From Pseudoruminococcus massiliensis (GTDB lineage Bacteria; Bacillota; Clostridia; Oscillospirales; Acutalibacteraceae), in contig NZ_OLMR01000003.1 in NCBI RefSeq assembly GCF_900291955.1, positions 62,001 through 126,000 on the forward strand: a stretch of DNA of 64,000 nucleotides. The letters run 5' to 3'. Below the pieces are notes generated by a model. The model did no database searches, had not been told where the DNA came from, and saw only the letters and a list, made by a program, of their open reading frames with translations. Shown one piece after another: positions 17,592-25,840 of this stretch. The stretch's first letter is position 1. Every line of letters starts with the position of its first letter. The position numbers were made by a program, and so were the translations under genes.

Positions 17592-18998
17592 ATGGAAACG
17601 CATACAAAACGAAATTCGTTTAAAGGTTCAATTGGCTTTGTACTTGCTGCAGCAGGTAGTGCTGTTGGTTTAGGAAATATATGGAGATTTCCGTATTTGG
17701 CAGCAAAAGATGGCGGAGGAATGTTCCTTGTAATTTACATCATTCTTGCACTTACCTTTGGCTTTACCATACTTATAACAGAAGTCGCAATCGGAAGAAA
17801 AACAAAACAAAGTCCTTTAACTGCTTATGGTAAGCTTAATAAAAAATGGAAAGGCTTAGGAGTGATTGCCTGCCTTGTCCCTATAATTATTTTACCTTAT
17901 TATTGTGCTATTGGTGGTTGGGTACTTAAATATTTTCTTATTTATCTTACTGGAAATGGTTCAAGTGCGGCTCAAGATGGATACTTTACATCATTTATTT
18001 CAGGAAGCTATGAGCCTATCATTATGCTTTTACTCTTTCTTTTTGCAACAGCATTTGTCATATTTAGAGGAGTAAATAAAGGTATAGAGTCATTTTCAAA
18101 AATTCTTATGCCAATCTTGATTTTGCTTGTTGTTGTTATTGCTATATTTTCACTTACAATTAGTCATACAGACGAAAATGGTGTTACAAGAACAGGTCTG
18201 CAGGGACTTATGGTTTATGTTGTTCCGAATTTTGAAGGAATGACCATAAAAAGTTTTTTCTCAGTTTTGCTTGATGCTATGGGACAGCTATTTTTCAGTT
18301 TGAGCGTTGCAATGGGTATTATGATTGCCTATGGTTCATATGTCAGTGATGAAGCTGACCTTAAAAAGTCAATAAATCAGATTGAAATTTTTGATACAGC
18401 AGTAGCTTTTCTTGCTGGTGTTATGATTATTCCAGCCGTATTTACATTTGCTGGTACTGAAGGAATGGAAGCATCTGGTCCAAGCCTGATGTTTGTTTCA
18501 TTGCCGAAAGTTTTTGCGGCTATGGGTTCGATAGGAAATGTTGTAGGCTGTCTTTTCTTTGCGATGGTACTTTTTGCAGCTATAACAAGTTCTGTGTCTG
18601 TTATGGAGGCGATAGTATCAAGTTTTATGGATAAGTTTAAATTTTCAAGAGTAAAAGCAGCCTCTCTTGAAACAGTGATTGCCATAGTAGTAGGTATAGT
18701 TGTTTGCTTGGGATATAATATATTTTATTTTGAAATGCCATTGCCAAACGGTACAACTGCACAAATTCTTGATATTATGGATTATATAAGCAATAACTTC
18801 TTTATGCCATTAGTAGCGATAGGCACTTGTATTCTTATTGGTTGGATTGTCAAGCCAAAAACAGTTATTGATGAAGTCGAGAAAAATGGAGAAAAAATGG
18901 GCAGAAAAAGGCTATATATTGTAATGATTAAATATATTGCTTTGATTATGCTTGTTTTACTTTTCTTGAAATCAATAGGTGTTTTGACGATAATATAA
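17592..18998 (+). CDS. Neurotransmitter:sodium symporter family amino acid transporter
   Basis: A 468-residue member of the LeuT/TnaT/MhsT family with about eleven or twelve helices. The TM1 signature GSAVGLGNIWRFPYLAAKDG is clear; its unwound part forms the Na+ and substrate site. The family imports amino acids with sodium; TnaT takes tryptophan and MhsT takes hydrophobic amino acids. The start is ATG 17592: upstream in frame is a stop, and AGGAGG lies 13 bases away, longer than usual. It is followed 29 bases later by azlC and azlD, so it probably heads that operon. Confidence 0.93.
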   Translation: METHTKRNSFKGSIGFVLAAAGSAVGLGNIWRFPYLAAKDGGGMFLVIYIILALTFGFTILITEVAIGRKTKQSPLTAYGKLNKKWKGLGVIACLVPIIILPYYCAIGGWVLKYFLIYLTGNGSSAAQDGYFTSFISGSYEPIIMLLLFLFATAFVIFRGVNKGIESFSKILMPILILLVVVIAIFSLTISHTDENGVTRTGLQGLMVYVVPNFEGMTIKSFFSVLLDAMGQLFFSLSVAMGIMIAYGSYVSDEADLKKSINQIEIFDTAVAFLAGVMIIPAVFTFAGTEGMEASGPSLMFVSLPKVFAAMGSIGNVVGCLFFAMVLFAAITSSVSVMEAIVSSFMDKFKFSRVKAASLETVIAIVVGIVVCLGYNIFYFEMPLPNGTTAQILDIMDYISNNFFMPLVAIGTCILIGWIVKPKTVIDEVEKNGEKMGRKRLYIVMIKYIALIMLVLLFLKSIGVLTII

Positions 18999-19027
18999 TA
19001 CTTATTAAGAGCTACGTGGAGTAAGAT

Positions 19028-19729
19028 ATGACAGATTTTAAAAAAGGCTTGAAAGATGGTATACCAATAGCCTTAGGATATATCTCTGTTTCTTTTACAT
19101 TTGGATTGCAAGCAGTAGGTGTAGGTTTAGCTTGGTGGGAAGCAGTTATGATTTCTTTTACAAACATAACATCTGCTGGACAATTTGCAGGTCTTGATAT
19201 AATGGTAAGAGGCGGAGGTTTTTGGATGGAAATGGCTTGCACTCAATTTATAATAAATCTCAGATATGCTTTGATGTCGTTATCTCTGTCGCAAAAAACA
19301 GATAAAAGTGTAAGGGGTATACATCGATGGATAATAGGCTTTGGAATTACTGATGAAATATTTGCAGTGTCAATGGGAAATGAAAAAGAAATAAGCAACA
19401 AATATCTTTACGGTCTAATTCTTCTTCCAGTTTTGGGTTGGACAGGCGGAACATTTTTGGGTGTTACTGTTGGAAGTGTTTTGCCAAGCGTTGTAAGAGA
19501 TTCTATGTGCATAGCTATTTATGGAATGTTTATTGCAATAATAGTTCCACCTGCTAAGAAAAACTCATCAATACTAAAAGTTGTGGTTATATCTGTAATT
19601 TTAAGTTGTGCATTTAAATGGTTACCTCTTTTGAATAATGTTTCAAGCGGTTTTGTAATCATTATATGTACGATAATTGCAGCATCAATTGGTGCAATTT
19701 TCTTTCCTATTAAGGAGGAAAAAGAATGA
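19028..19729 (+). CDS. azlC: AzlC family branched-chain amino acid exporter subunit
   Basis: A 233-residue polytopic membrane protein. It begins FKKGLKDGIPIALGYISVSF and continues FTNITSAGQFAG and INLRYALMSLSLSQK, the conserved AzlC segments. AzlC and AzlD form a two-component LIV-E type exporter for branched-chain amino acids or analogues. The stop overlaps the azlD start (ATGA). A symporter and an exporter in one operon could balance amino acid pools, which is inference. Confidence 0.92.
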   Translation: MTDFKKGLKDGIPIALGYISVSFTFGLQAVGVGLAWWEAVMISFTNITSAGQFAGLDIMVRGGGFWMEMACTQFIINLRYALMSLSLSQKTDKSVRGIHRWIIGFGITDEIFAVSMGNEKEISNKYLYGLILLPVLGWTGGTFLGVTVGSVLPSVVRDSMCIAIYGMFIAIIVPPAKKNSSILKVVVISVILSCAFKWLPLLNNVSSGFVIIICTIIAASIGAIFFPIKEEKE

Positions 19730-20043
19730 TTATAAGAGATTTTTTTATTTATCTTTTTATTATGGCAGGTGTTACATATCTTATAAGAGTTTTACCGTTT
19801 GTGATTTTCAAAGGTAAAATCACAAACACATTTATAAAGAGCTTCCTTTATTATGTACCATATGCTGTGCTTGGTGCAATGACATTCCCAGCAATATTAT
19901 TTTCAACTGGTAATTATATCTCATCTATTGCAGGCCTTATAGTGGCTTGTATAATGGCTTTTAAGGAAAAAAGCTTATTGATAGTAGCAATTTTCGCCTG
20001 TGTTACGGCATTAGCAATAAATTTAATTTGTATGGTAATATAA
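19726..20043 (+). CDS. azlD: AzlD family membrane protein
   Basis: A 105-residue protein with three or four helices. It carries YLIRVLPFVIFKGK and YYVPYAVLGAMTFPAIL, conserved in AzlD. It starts at the ATGA overlap with azlC, after GGAGG, consistent with stoichiometric synthesis. It is the small partner subunit of the exporter. Confidence 0.9.
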   Translation: MIIRDFFIYLFIMAGVTYLIRVLPFVIFKGKITNTFIKSFLYYVPYAVLGAMTFPAILFSTGNYISSIAGLIVACIMAFKEKSLLIVAIFACVTALAINLICMVI

Positions 20044-20098
20044 AATAAAAAGATTATAATATTTCGTGCATATAAATAAACAGACAATGAAAAAACGA

Positions 20099-20311
20099 CC
20101 TCCCATGGCAGATTTAAAGAAGTTGCCATAGGAGGTTTTGTTATGCCAAGAGAATATTAACATATACAACAATATGAGAAAAAAATTATTGAATTTGAAA
20201 GAACAAGGATTAACATATCGAAAAAGCAAATATTAATTTTTATAACAAATATTGTATTCAATTAAAAGAAAACTGACTCCGCTTGAAAAACGAAATCAGT
20301 TTGTTGTTTAA
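20099..20311 (+). mobile_element. Internally deleted IS3-like transposase relic with leading hairpin
   Basis: A hairpin CCTCCCATGGCA / TGCCATAGGAGG (20099-20135) hides the ribosome binding site of an ATG at 20143. The frame reads MPREY, a stop where a related relic at 52324 has Lys, then HIQQYEKKIIEF; a one-base shift then restores LKEQGLTYRK, as in IS3-type OrfA. Within 35 bases come FYNKYCIQLKEN and, in another frame, RKLTPLEKRNQFVV, resembling the C-terminal end of IS3 OrfB. The middle of the element is missing. Confidence 0.55.
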
Positions 20312-20390
20312 AATTTAATTTTCTATCTTAAGTAGCTTTTTTGTACTGTTTATACAATTTTAGGCAGTGTATTTAACCAAGCTTGGATTT

Positions 20391-21320
20391 TTATTTTATA
20401 ATTTGGTTTATATAATTTTCAGCAGAAATAGCCGCATTAGCACCGTCCGAAACAGCAGTTACAACCTGTCTTAGAGCCTTTGTTCGGACATCACCTGCAA
20501 CAAATATTCCAGAAACAGAAGTCTTGCCTGTTTCGTCCGCAACAACATAGCCACTTTTATCAAGCTCAACTAAGCCTTTAAGAATTTGAGAATTAGGATT
20601 AGAACCAATCGCAATAAAAGCACCTTCAGCGTTAAGCTCAGCTGTCTTGCCAGTCTTTGTGTTTTTTAATGAGATAGAAGAAAGATGTTTATCGCCATTA
20701 AACGAAGTGGGAATAGCATTATAAATAATATCAATATTAACAGTATCGTTAGCTTTGTTTTGTAATGATTTTGCTGCACGAAGTTTTTCTCCACGATATA
20801 TTACGAATACTTGCTTACATATTTTCGAGAGCAAGAGAGCATCACCAAGGGCAGTGTCGCCACCACCAATAACAACAGTTGTCTTATCTTTGAAAAATGC
20901 ACCATCACAAACTGCACAATAAGAAACACCAGCACCTCTGAGTGCGAATTCTCCGTCAATACCAAGCTTTCTATGAGAAGCACCCGCCGCATAGATAATA
21001 GCCTTTACAGAAAGAAGATTATCACTTTTAAATTTTATAACAAAGCTACCATTTGCACTTTTTTCAATTTTAATAACTTCATCCTCAATAAATTCAGTGC
21101 CATATGCCTGTGCGTGAGCCTTGAATTTCTCACCAAGTTCATATCCTTCAATATTTGGAAGACCTGGATAGTTATCAATACAATCGCTTTCTACAATTTG
21201 ACCTGTGGACATATAATCCCTTTCGCAAACAACTGTTGAACGCATAGCCCTGCCAGTATAAATAGCTGCCGCAAGCCCTGCTGGACCACTTCCGATAATT
21301 AAAACATCAACTGAACGCAT
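20391..21320 (-). CDS. trxB: Thioredoxin reductase
   Basis: A 309-residue flavoprotein with FAD site GSGPAGLAAAIYTGRA near the N-terminus, redox pair Cys135-Cys138 in CAVC, NAD(P)H site GGGDTALGDALLLS and C-terminal GIFVAGDV. It reduces thioredoxin-like proteins in the cytosol. The NADPH motif is ordinary, but a ferredoxin-linked variant cannot be excluded by eye. It starts 8 bases after GAGGTG and 26 bases after the phosphodiesterase gene, so the two form an operon. A separate thioredoxin gene is not present nearby. Confidence 0.93.
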   Translation of the reverse strand: MRSVDVLIIGSGPAGLAAAIYTGRAMRSTVVCERDYMSTGQIVESDCIDNYPGLPNIEGYELGEKFKAHAQAYGTEFIEDEVIKIEKSANGSFVIKFKSDNLLSVKAIIYAAGASHRKLGIDGEFALRGAGVSYCAVCDGAFFKDKTTVVIGGGDTALGDALLLSKICKQVFVIYRGEKLRAAKSLQNKANDTVNIDIIYNAIPTSFNGDKHLSSISLKNTKTGKTAELNAEGAFIAIGSNPNSQILKGLVELDKSGYVVADETGKTSVSGIFVAGDVRTKALRQVVTAVSDGANAAISAENYINQIIK

Positions 21321-21346
21321 AGGAAAAGCACCTCACTAAAAATAAT

Positions 21347-21808
21347 TTATAATTTAATAATATTAGTCATAATACCAGATGGGGTAATATCAACAATGCC
21401 GTAAGTTCCTGTATATCCTATTGAACCAGGATTCATAATATACATTCCGTCATCATATGCTGTATAAGGAACATGAGTATGACCAAAAAGAAGAATATCA
21501 GTATCAAGCAAATGAGCCTGATTGATTATCTGTGAATAACCAGATTTAACCCCGAAAAGGTGTCCATGAGTTACGAAGATATGCTTATTCTCAAGAGTAA
21601 TTTCCTCGGAATAACGCTTTTCAGAACACCAATCACAATTACCCCTTACAGAAATAATCATCTTGTCAGGAATAGTTACAGCAAGAGTATCCATATCCTC
21701 GTTGCCATCTCCACAAAACACTACAACTTCCGCAGAAGACTGGCTTAATACAGCTTTCTGAAGTGAATAAAAATCCTTGTGTGAATCTGATACAACTACT
21801 ATTCTCAT
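21347..21808 (-). CDS. YfcE/MJ0936-type metallophosphoesterase
   Basis: A 153-residue calcineurin-like phosphodiesterase. Metal-binding motifs in order: VVSDSHKD (Asp8, His10), VVFCGDGNEDMD, VRGNCDW, FVTHGHLFG and LFGHTHVPY. The family hydrolyses phosphodiesters, though the physiological substrate is unclear. I chose the ATG at 21808 because GGAGG lies five bases upstream; two further upstream ATGs would overlap that site. It is transcribed with trxB and divergently from three small unknown genes. Confidence 0.9.
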   Translation of the reverse strand: MRIVVVSDSHKDFYSLQKAVLSQSSAEVVVFCGDGNEDMDTLAVTIPDKMIISVRGNCDWCSEKRYSEEITLENKHIFVTHGHLFGVKSGYSQIINQAHLLDTDILLFGHTHVPYTAYDDGMYIMNPGSIGYTGTYGIVDITPSGIMTNIIKL

Positions 21809-21871
21809 ATTTACCTCCATTAACATATAATGTTATCAGCACGAATAAAATATATACAGGTGGTGATTTTT

Positions 21872-22027
21872 ATGGATAAAAAAGAAATCGAAAAGCTCAT
21901 AAATTCTTTAGACCAAGTGCAAAAAAGCAAGCTTATGAATGCACTCGCAAATAAATCTGAAGCTGAACGCATATTAAGAACGCCAGAAGCACAAGCCATT
22001 ATGAAAAAGCTTAAAGGAGAGAAGTAA
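21872..22027 (+). CDS. Small conserved protein of unknown function (51 aa)
   Basis: A 51-residue charged helical protein starting MDKKEIEKLINSL and ending KKLKGEK. AGGTGGTGA precedes ATG 21872. It has no membrane segment or cysteine. It contains LRTPEAQAIMKKL, which echoes MNDPEIMSKIQGL in the next gene, so both may carry a similar short helical element. It starts a tight three-gene operon (gaps of 3 and 12 bases) with the next two genes. I recognise the arrangement from Clostridia as uncharacterised. Confidence 0.75.
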   Translation: MDKKEIEKLINSLDQVQKSKLMNALANKSEAERILRTPEAQAIMKKLKGEK

Positions 22028-22030
22028 CCT

Positions 22031-22399
22031 ATGGACGACATGTCTCAAAAGCTTATGTCATTGATGAATGACCCCGAAATCATGAGCAAAATACAGGGAT
22101 TAAGTGGGCTTTTGAGTCAAGGCGAACCACAGGAACAGCCTAAGCCAAAGCCTCCAGAACCTCCTCCAAAGCCGAACGAATCAATGCTTCCTATGGATAT
22201 GATGGGCACAATGATGAAAATTATGCCTATATTGAATACATTCAAAGAAGATGATGAAACAACCTGTCTACTTAAAGCATTAAGACCCTTTTTAAGTGAA
22301 GAGAAGCGTAAAAAGCTTGACGAGGGAATTCGTCTGATGCGAATAATGCGTTTACTGCCACTTCTTAAAGGAACAGATATGTTTGAAATGTTCAGATAA
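22031..22399 (+). CDS. Uncharacterised protein with proline-rich linker (122 aa)
   Basis: A 122-residue protein with three parts: an N-terminal helix (residues 1-32, MNDPEIMSKIQGL), a proline/glutamate/lysine linker (~33-55, PKPKPPEPPPKPN), and a methionine/leucine-rich helical C-terminal half containing LLKALRPFLSEEKRKKLDEG and IRLMRIMRLLPLLKG. It has no transmembrane helix strong enough to call. Its C-terminal helices look amphipathic and could bind a membrane or a partner. No function is assigned; it is conserved in Clostridia to my recollection. Confidence 0.75.
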   Translation: MDDMSQKLMSLMNDPEIMSKIQGLSGLLSQGEPQEQPKPKPPEPPPKPNESMLPMDMMGTMMKIMPILNTFKEDDETTCLLKALRPFLSEEKRKKLDEGIRLMRIMRLLPLLKGTDMFEMFR

Positions 22400-22411
22400 A
22401 GGAGGCTTGCT

Positions 22412-22744
22412 ATGAATTCTTCAGATGATGATATAGGCAGAATGCAACAGGAAGCTGTGAGGCGTGTTCGGGATATGCAACAAAGGGCAAAGAATATATC
22501 CGCCTCAAGAACAGGCAGACAGCAAACTCCAAAGACACAAGATAAACTGCCTGAAATTCACGAAACCGAACCGACAGAACCTCCAGAACCACCTGAAATA
22601 TCAGAAAGCAAAAAGCCAAATGATATTTTAGAGGGATTTTTTAAGGATAAGGAAAAAAGCCTTATCCTTTTGCTCTTGGTACTTCTAAGTGGCGAAGAGG
22701 ATAACAATGGCATTATGCTTGCACTTCTTTATTTGCTTATCTGA
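22412..22744 (+). CDS. Uncharacterised protein with C-terminal hydrophobic segments (110 aa)
   Basis: A 110-residue protein. Residues 1-35 are charged and helical (RMQQEAVRRVRDMQQRAKN), ~36-68 are a proline/glutamate-rich linker, and ~75-110 hold two short leucine-rich stretches (LILLLLVLLSGEED and MLALLYLLI) that could be membrane-associated. It ends with the hydrophobic tail itself. The ribosome binding site is AAGGAGG. Its stop overlaps the convergent proA stop by eight bases. It is probably made with the two preceding proteins, and the function is unknown. Confidence 0.75.
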   Translation: MNSSDDDIGRMQQEAVRRVRDMQQRAKNISASRTGRQQTPKTQDKLPEIHETEPTEPPEPPEISESKKPNDILEGFFKDKEKSLILLLLVLLSGEEDNNGIMLALLYLLI

Positions 22745-23981
22745 TTTGACCATCACCCTCAATGATAAATTTCATAGAGGTAAGCTCGTTAAGTCCCATG
22801 GGACCTCTTGCGTGAATTTTCTGTGTAGAAATTCCTATTTCTGCACCGAGACCGAACATTCCTCCGTCAGTAAATCTTGTTGAAGCATTAACATATACAG
22901 CGGCAGCATCAACCTCATTCTTGAAACGGTTAGCGTTCTTATAGTTTTCAGTTACAATGCACTCGCTGTGACCGCTTGAATACTTTGTGATATGAGCAAT
23001 AGCCTCATCAATGTTGTCAACAACCTTAACTGCAAGAATATAATCAAGATATTCTGTTGCCCAGTCAGCCTCAATTGCAGGAATAACGCTGTCACCAAGA
23101 ATTTCTCTTGTACGCTCACAGCCACGAAGCTCAACATTTTTTTCATCAAGCCTTGCCTTAATTACAGGCAGGGCTTTTTCTGCGATATTCTTATGTACAA
23201 GAATAGTTTCAATCGCATTGCAAACAGATGGGCGAGAAGTTTTTGCATTATATATAATGTTGGCAGCCATATCAATATCCGCACTTTCATCAACAAAAAC
23301 ATGGCAGTTGCCAACACCAGTTTCGATAACAGGAACTTTTGCATTTTCAACGACAGCTTTGATAAGACCTGCACCACCACGAGGAATGAGCAAATCGAGA
23401 TAATCAACAAGTCCCATAAGTTCAACAGATGATTGGCGAGTTGTATCCTCAATAAGTTGGATACAATTCTTATCAAGCACAGATTTTTCAAGAGCAGAAC
23501 GCATAATATCTGCAATGCACTTGTTTGAATTGATAGCTTCCTTACCACCACGAAGAATTACTGCATTTCCGCTTTTAAGGCAAAGAGAAGCAGCATCAGA
23601 AGTAACATTTGGACGAGCCTCAAATATAATTCCTATAACACCAATCGGAACACGAACTTTAGTTATATTAAGCCCATTAGGACGCTTGCTTCCGCTAAGA
23701 ACTGCACCGATAGGGTCTGGCAAAGCCGCAACATCAAGTACACCTTGAGCCATACCTTCAATACGAGCCTTGCTAAGGCTGAGTCTATCTATAATAGATT
23801 CTGTAAGACCGTTTGCACGACCATTATCAACATCAATTTTATTTGCTGCAAGAATAGCGTCTGTATTATCTATAAGAGCCTTAGCAATAAGCTTTAATGC
23901 GTCATTCTTTTCTTCGCCCATTACAGCAAGTGTACGAGCAGCCTCTTTGGCTTTTTTACCCATTTCCTCAAGAATAGTCAT
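22737..23981 (-). CDS. proA: Gamma-glutamyl phosphate reductase
   Basis: ProA (414 aa) reduces gamma-glutamyl phosphate with NADPH to glutamate semialdehyde in proline synthesis. It is an aldehyde dehydrogenase-fold enzyme. The catalytic Cys254 is in RPSVCNAIETIL; also seen are VPIGVIGIIFEARPNV, NAVILRGGKEA and FGLGAEIGISTQK. I chose the ATG at 23981 because GAGGTG lies just upstream and overlaps the earlier ATG at 23996. It begins one base after the stop of the ThyX-like gene, so these are coupled. Confidence 0.95.
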   Translation of the reverse strand: MTILEEMGKKAKEAARTLAVMGEEKNDALKLIAKALIDNTDAILAANKIDVDNGRANGLTESIIDRLSLSKARIEGMAQGVLDVAALPDPIGAVLSGSKRPNGLNITKVRVPIGVIGIIFEARPNVTSDAASLCLKSGNAVILRGGKEAINSNKCIADIMRSALEKSVLDKNCIQLIEDTTRQSSVELMGLVDYLDLLIPRGGAGLIKAVVENAKVPVIETGVGNCHVFVDESADIDMAANIIYNAKTSRPSVCNAIETILVHKNIAEKALPVIKARLDEKNVELRGCERTREILGDSVIPAIEADWATEYLDYILAVKVVDNIDEAIAHITKYSSGHSECIVTENYKNANRFKNEVDAAAVYVNASTRFTDGGMFGLGAEIGISTQKIHARGPMGLNELTSMKFIIEGDGQIR

Positions 23982-23982
23982 T

Positions 23983-24612
23983 TTATTGCACCTCATCTTT
24001 TATCATAATTAAATCTTTAGCATAGGGGAGAGTCTTTATAAAATCGCAGAAAGTATGCCATTCATCAAGCTTGTGACCCTTTCTTGCATAATATATATTT
24101 ATAAGAGTTTCATAATTTAGTGAGCAGGTTCTCATTTGGTTATAGCTTGATGGCAAAAGTTGAATTATATCATACCAATATTGCTTATCTTTAGTTTCAG
24201 TATATTTCAATCGAAGCTCTTCAAGTTTTGCAATAATAGTATCAAAGAAAGCCATAGAATCTTCATCTAATTTATCAAGACTGAAATCATCACGAGAAAA
24301 TTCCTTGCTGTGAATCTTATGCATAGTGCTTGTAGAGTTTGCAACAGTAGCAACCTTATAAGTATCATATTCTTTCCACCAGTACATAGGTGCTGTAACA
24401 TCAACTGAAATAAATATCTGTCTTAGATATTTTCTGTGGTCGCTGCCCGCTCTCGCCAGCCTCTTTGCAAGTCCGAGGTCGTTTTCTCCAAGAATATACT
24501 GTCCATTTTCATCATAGTAGCTATCACTTCTTGCCCAACTGTTAAGCGGATTTCTTGCACCTCTCATAGCATTTTCAAGGTTCATTACAGAGATTCGTTC
24601 TACCTTTAGCAA
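23983..24612 (-). CDS. ThyX-fold-like protein of unknown function
   Basis: A 209-residue protein between proB and proA. I do not know its function. Its layout resembles flavin-dependent thymidylate synthase ThyX: RAGSDHRKYLRQIFISVDVTAP at about residues 55-75 sits where ThyX has its conserved His/Glu and Pro, and LLPSSYNQMRTCSLNYETL then IYYARKGHKLDEW (about 152-186) sit where ThyX has LP...N...L...R. The ThyX signature RHRxxS is absent; that region reads WWKEYDTYKVATVANSTS. Phage proteins of this kind are familiar. The start is TTG 24612 with GGAG 9 bases upstream; ATG 24585 is an alternative without a good site. Confidence 0.6.
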   Translation of the reverse strand: MLKVERISVMNLENAMRGARNPLNSWARSDSYYDENGQYILGENDLGLAKRLARAGSDHRKYLRQIFISVDVTAPMYWWKEYDTYKVATVANSTSTMHKIHSKEFSRDDFSLDKLDEDSMAFFDTIIAKLEELRLKYTETKDKQYWYDIIQLLPSSYNQMRTCSLNYETLINIYYARKGHKLDEWHTFCDFIKTLPYAKDLIMIKDEVQ

Positions 24613-24634
24613 TGTGTTTCACTCCAATTTTAAA

Positions 24635-25429
24635 TTACTTGCTTGCAAGAAACATAGTTCCTACACTTTCGCCCTGAATAAGGTTTAAAAGTCTTTCAGG
24701 AGCATTCCCGTTCATAACACAGCAATTTATTCCGGCTTCATTTGCGACAGCCGCTGCAGAAACCTTTGTAATCATACCGCCAGTACCTCTGTTCGAGCCT
24801 GAACCGCTTGCCATTTTACGAATATCGTCATCAATAAGCTTAACAACTTCAAAGCGTTTTGCGTCTTTATTTTTTCTTGGGTCGCAGTCATAAAGTCCGT
24901 CAATATCAGACATAATAACAAGCAAATCAGCATCAAGCAAATCGGCAACAATTGCTGAGAGATTATCGTTATCGCCGAAGTTATTTCCAACAAGCTCATC
25001 AATAGCAACAGTATCGTTTTCGTTTACTATCGGAATAATTCCCATCTCAAGAAGAGTGCTGAAAGTATTATAAGCATTTTGGCGGAGATGTTCGTTAAAG
25101 AGAACATTCTTTGTCAAAAGAACCTGAGCAACGGTATGATTATATTCTCCAAAAACCTTATCATACATAAACATAAGCTCGCATTGACCGACAGCGGCAA
25201 CAGCCTGTTTATAACGGGTTTCCTTGGGTCTTTCAGGAAGATTAAGCTTACCAAAGCCAACGCCGATAGCACCTGAGCTTACAAGTATAACTTGCTTGCC
25301 CATATTTTGGAGGTCACTCAGAACCTTACAAAGATTTTCAAAATTTTTAAGATTAAGTTTTCCATTTTCGTATGTCAAGGTTGAAGTACCAACCTTAACA
25401 ACGATTCTTCTTGATAATAATTCGTTCAA
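24635..25429 (-). CDS. proB: Glutamate 5-kinase
   Basis: ProB (264 aa) phosphorylates glutamate, the committed step of proline synthesis. Amino acid kinase motifs: VVKVGTSTLT, LVSSGAIGVGFGKL, PIVNENDTVA, NFGDNDNLSAIVA, LVIMSDIDGLYDCDPR and GTGGMITKVSAA. It is short because it lacks the C-terminal PUA domain of E. coli ProB, which is normal for many Clostridia. It is the first gene of the proB / unknown / proA operon. Confidence 0.95.
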   Translation of the reverse strand: MNELLSRRIVVKVGTSTLTYENGKLNLKNFENLCKVLSDLQNMGKQVILVSSGAIGVGFGKLNLPERPKETRYKQAVAAVGQCELMFMYDKVFGEYNHTVAQVLLTKNVLFNEHLRQNAYNTFSTLLEMGIIPIVNENDTVAIDELVGNNFGDNDNLSAIVADLLDADLLVIMSDIDGLYDCDPRKNKDAKRFEVVKLIDDDIRKMASGSGSNRGTGGMITKVSAAAVANEAGINCCVMNGNAPERLLNLIQGESVGTMFLASK

Positions 25430-25482
25430 TTCATTCAGTCCTATTTTACAAATTTTAGCATTATTACTCTAAGTGCCTTATA

Positions 25483-25511
25483 ATTATACCAAAAATATCA
25501 AGGTTTTACAA
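25483..25511 (-). promoter_or_regulatory. Promoter of the proline operon
   Basis: On the minus strand TTGTAA (25506-25511) and TATAAT (25483-25488) are 17 bp apart, with a leader of about 50 nt to proB. Confidence 0.7.
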
Positions 25512-25611
25512 GTAGAAAATAACTCTAAAATGCTTTCAGAATAAAAAGCCATTTTTAGTTGCAAATTCACAGTTAAAAACAGCTTGATTAAAGATTTTAA
25601 ATTAACTTTTG

Positions 25612-25808
25612 TTGACGCTTACCATCAATTTGCGTATAATAAATTAAAATTACAGAAAATCTTATTATTGACAACAAATTTCCGTTGTGATAAAATAATC
25701 GGCAGACGGAATATATTACCATTGTGTCGAAATATATTGACCATATGTGTAAATTATGTATTTCCGAAACATAATTTAATATTCAGGGAGAAATCCCTAT
25801 ATTTTTTA
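25612..25808 (+). promoter_or_regulatory. Tandem promoters and leader of the flavin electron-transfer island
   Basis: Promoter 1: TTGACG (25612-25617), TATAAT (25635-25640). Promoter 2: TTGACA (25668-25673), TAAAAT (25691-25696). Both have 17-bp spacing. A short hairpin AGGGA-gaaa-TCCCT followed after three bases by TTTTTT (about 25785-25808) could be a weak attenuator. The leader is about 140-200 nt and matches no riboswitch class I recognise; FMN-riboswitch elements are absent. Confidence 0.65.
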
Positions 25809-25840
25809 AAGTGCAGTTAATCAACACTAACTAAAAAGAG

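Noticed and set aside
25641-25840. FMN riboswitch ahead of the flavin island
   Set aside because: The conserved AGGATCTTCGG and CCGAC blocks of the FMN aptamer are absent.
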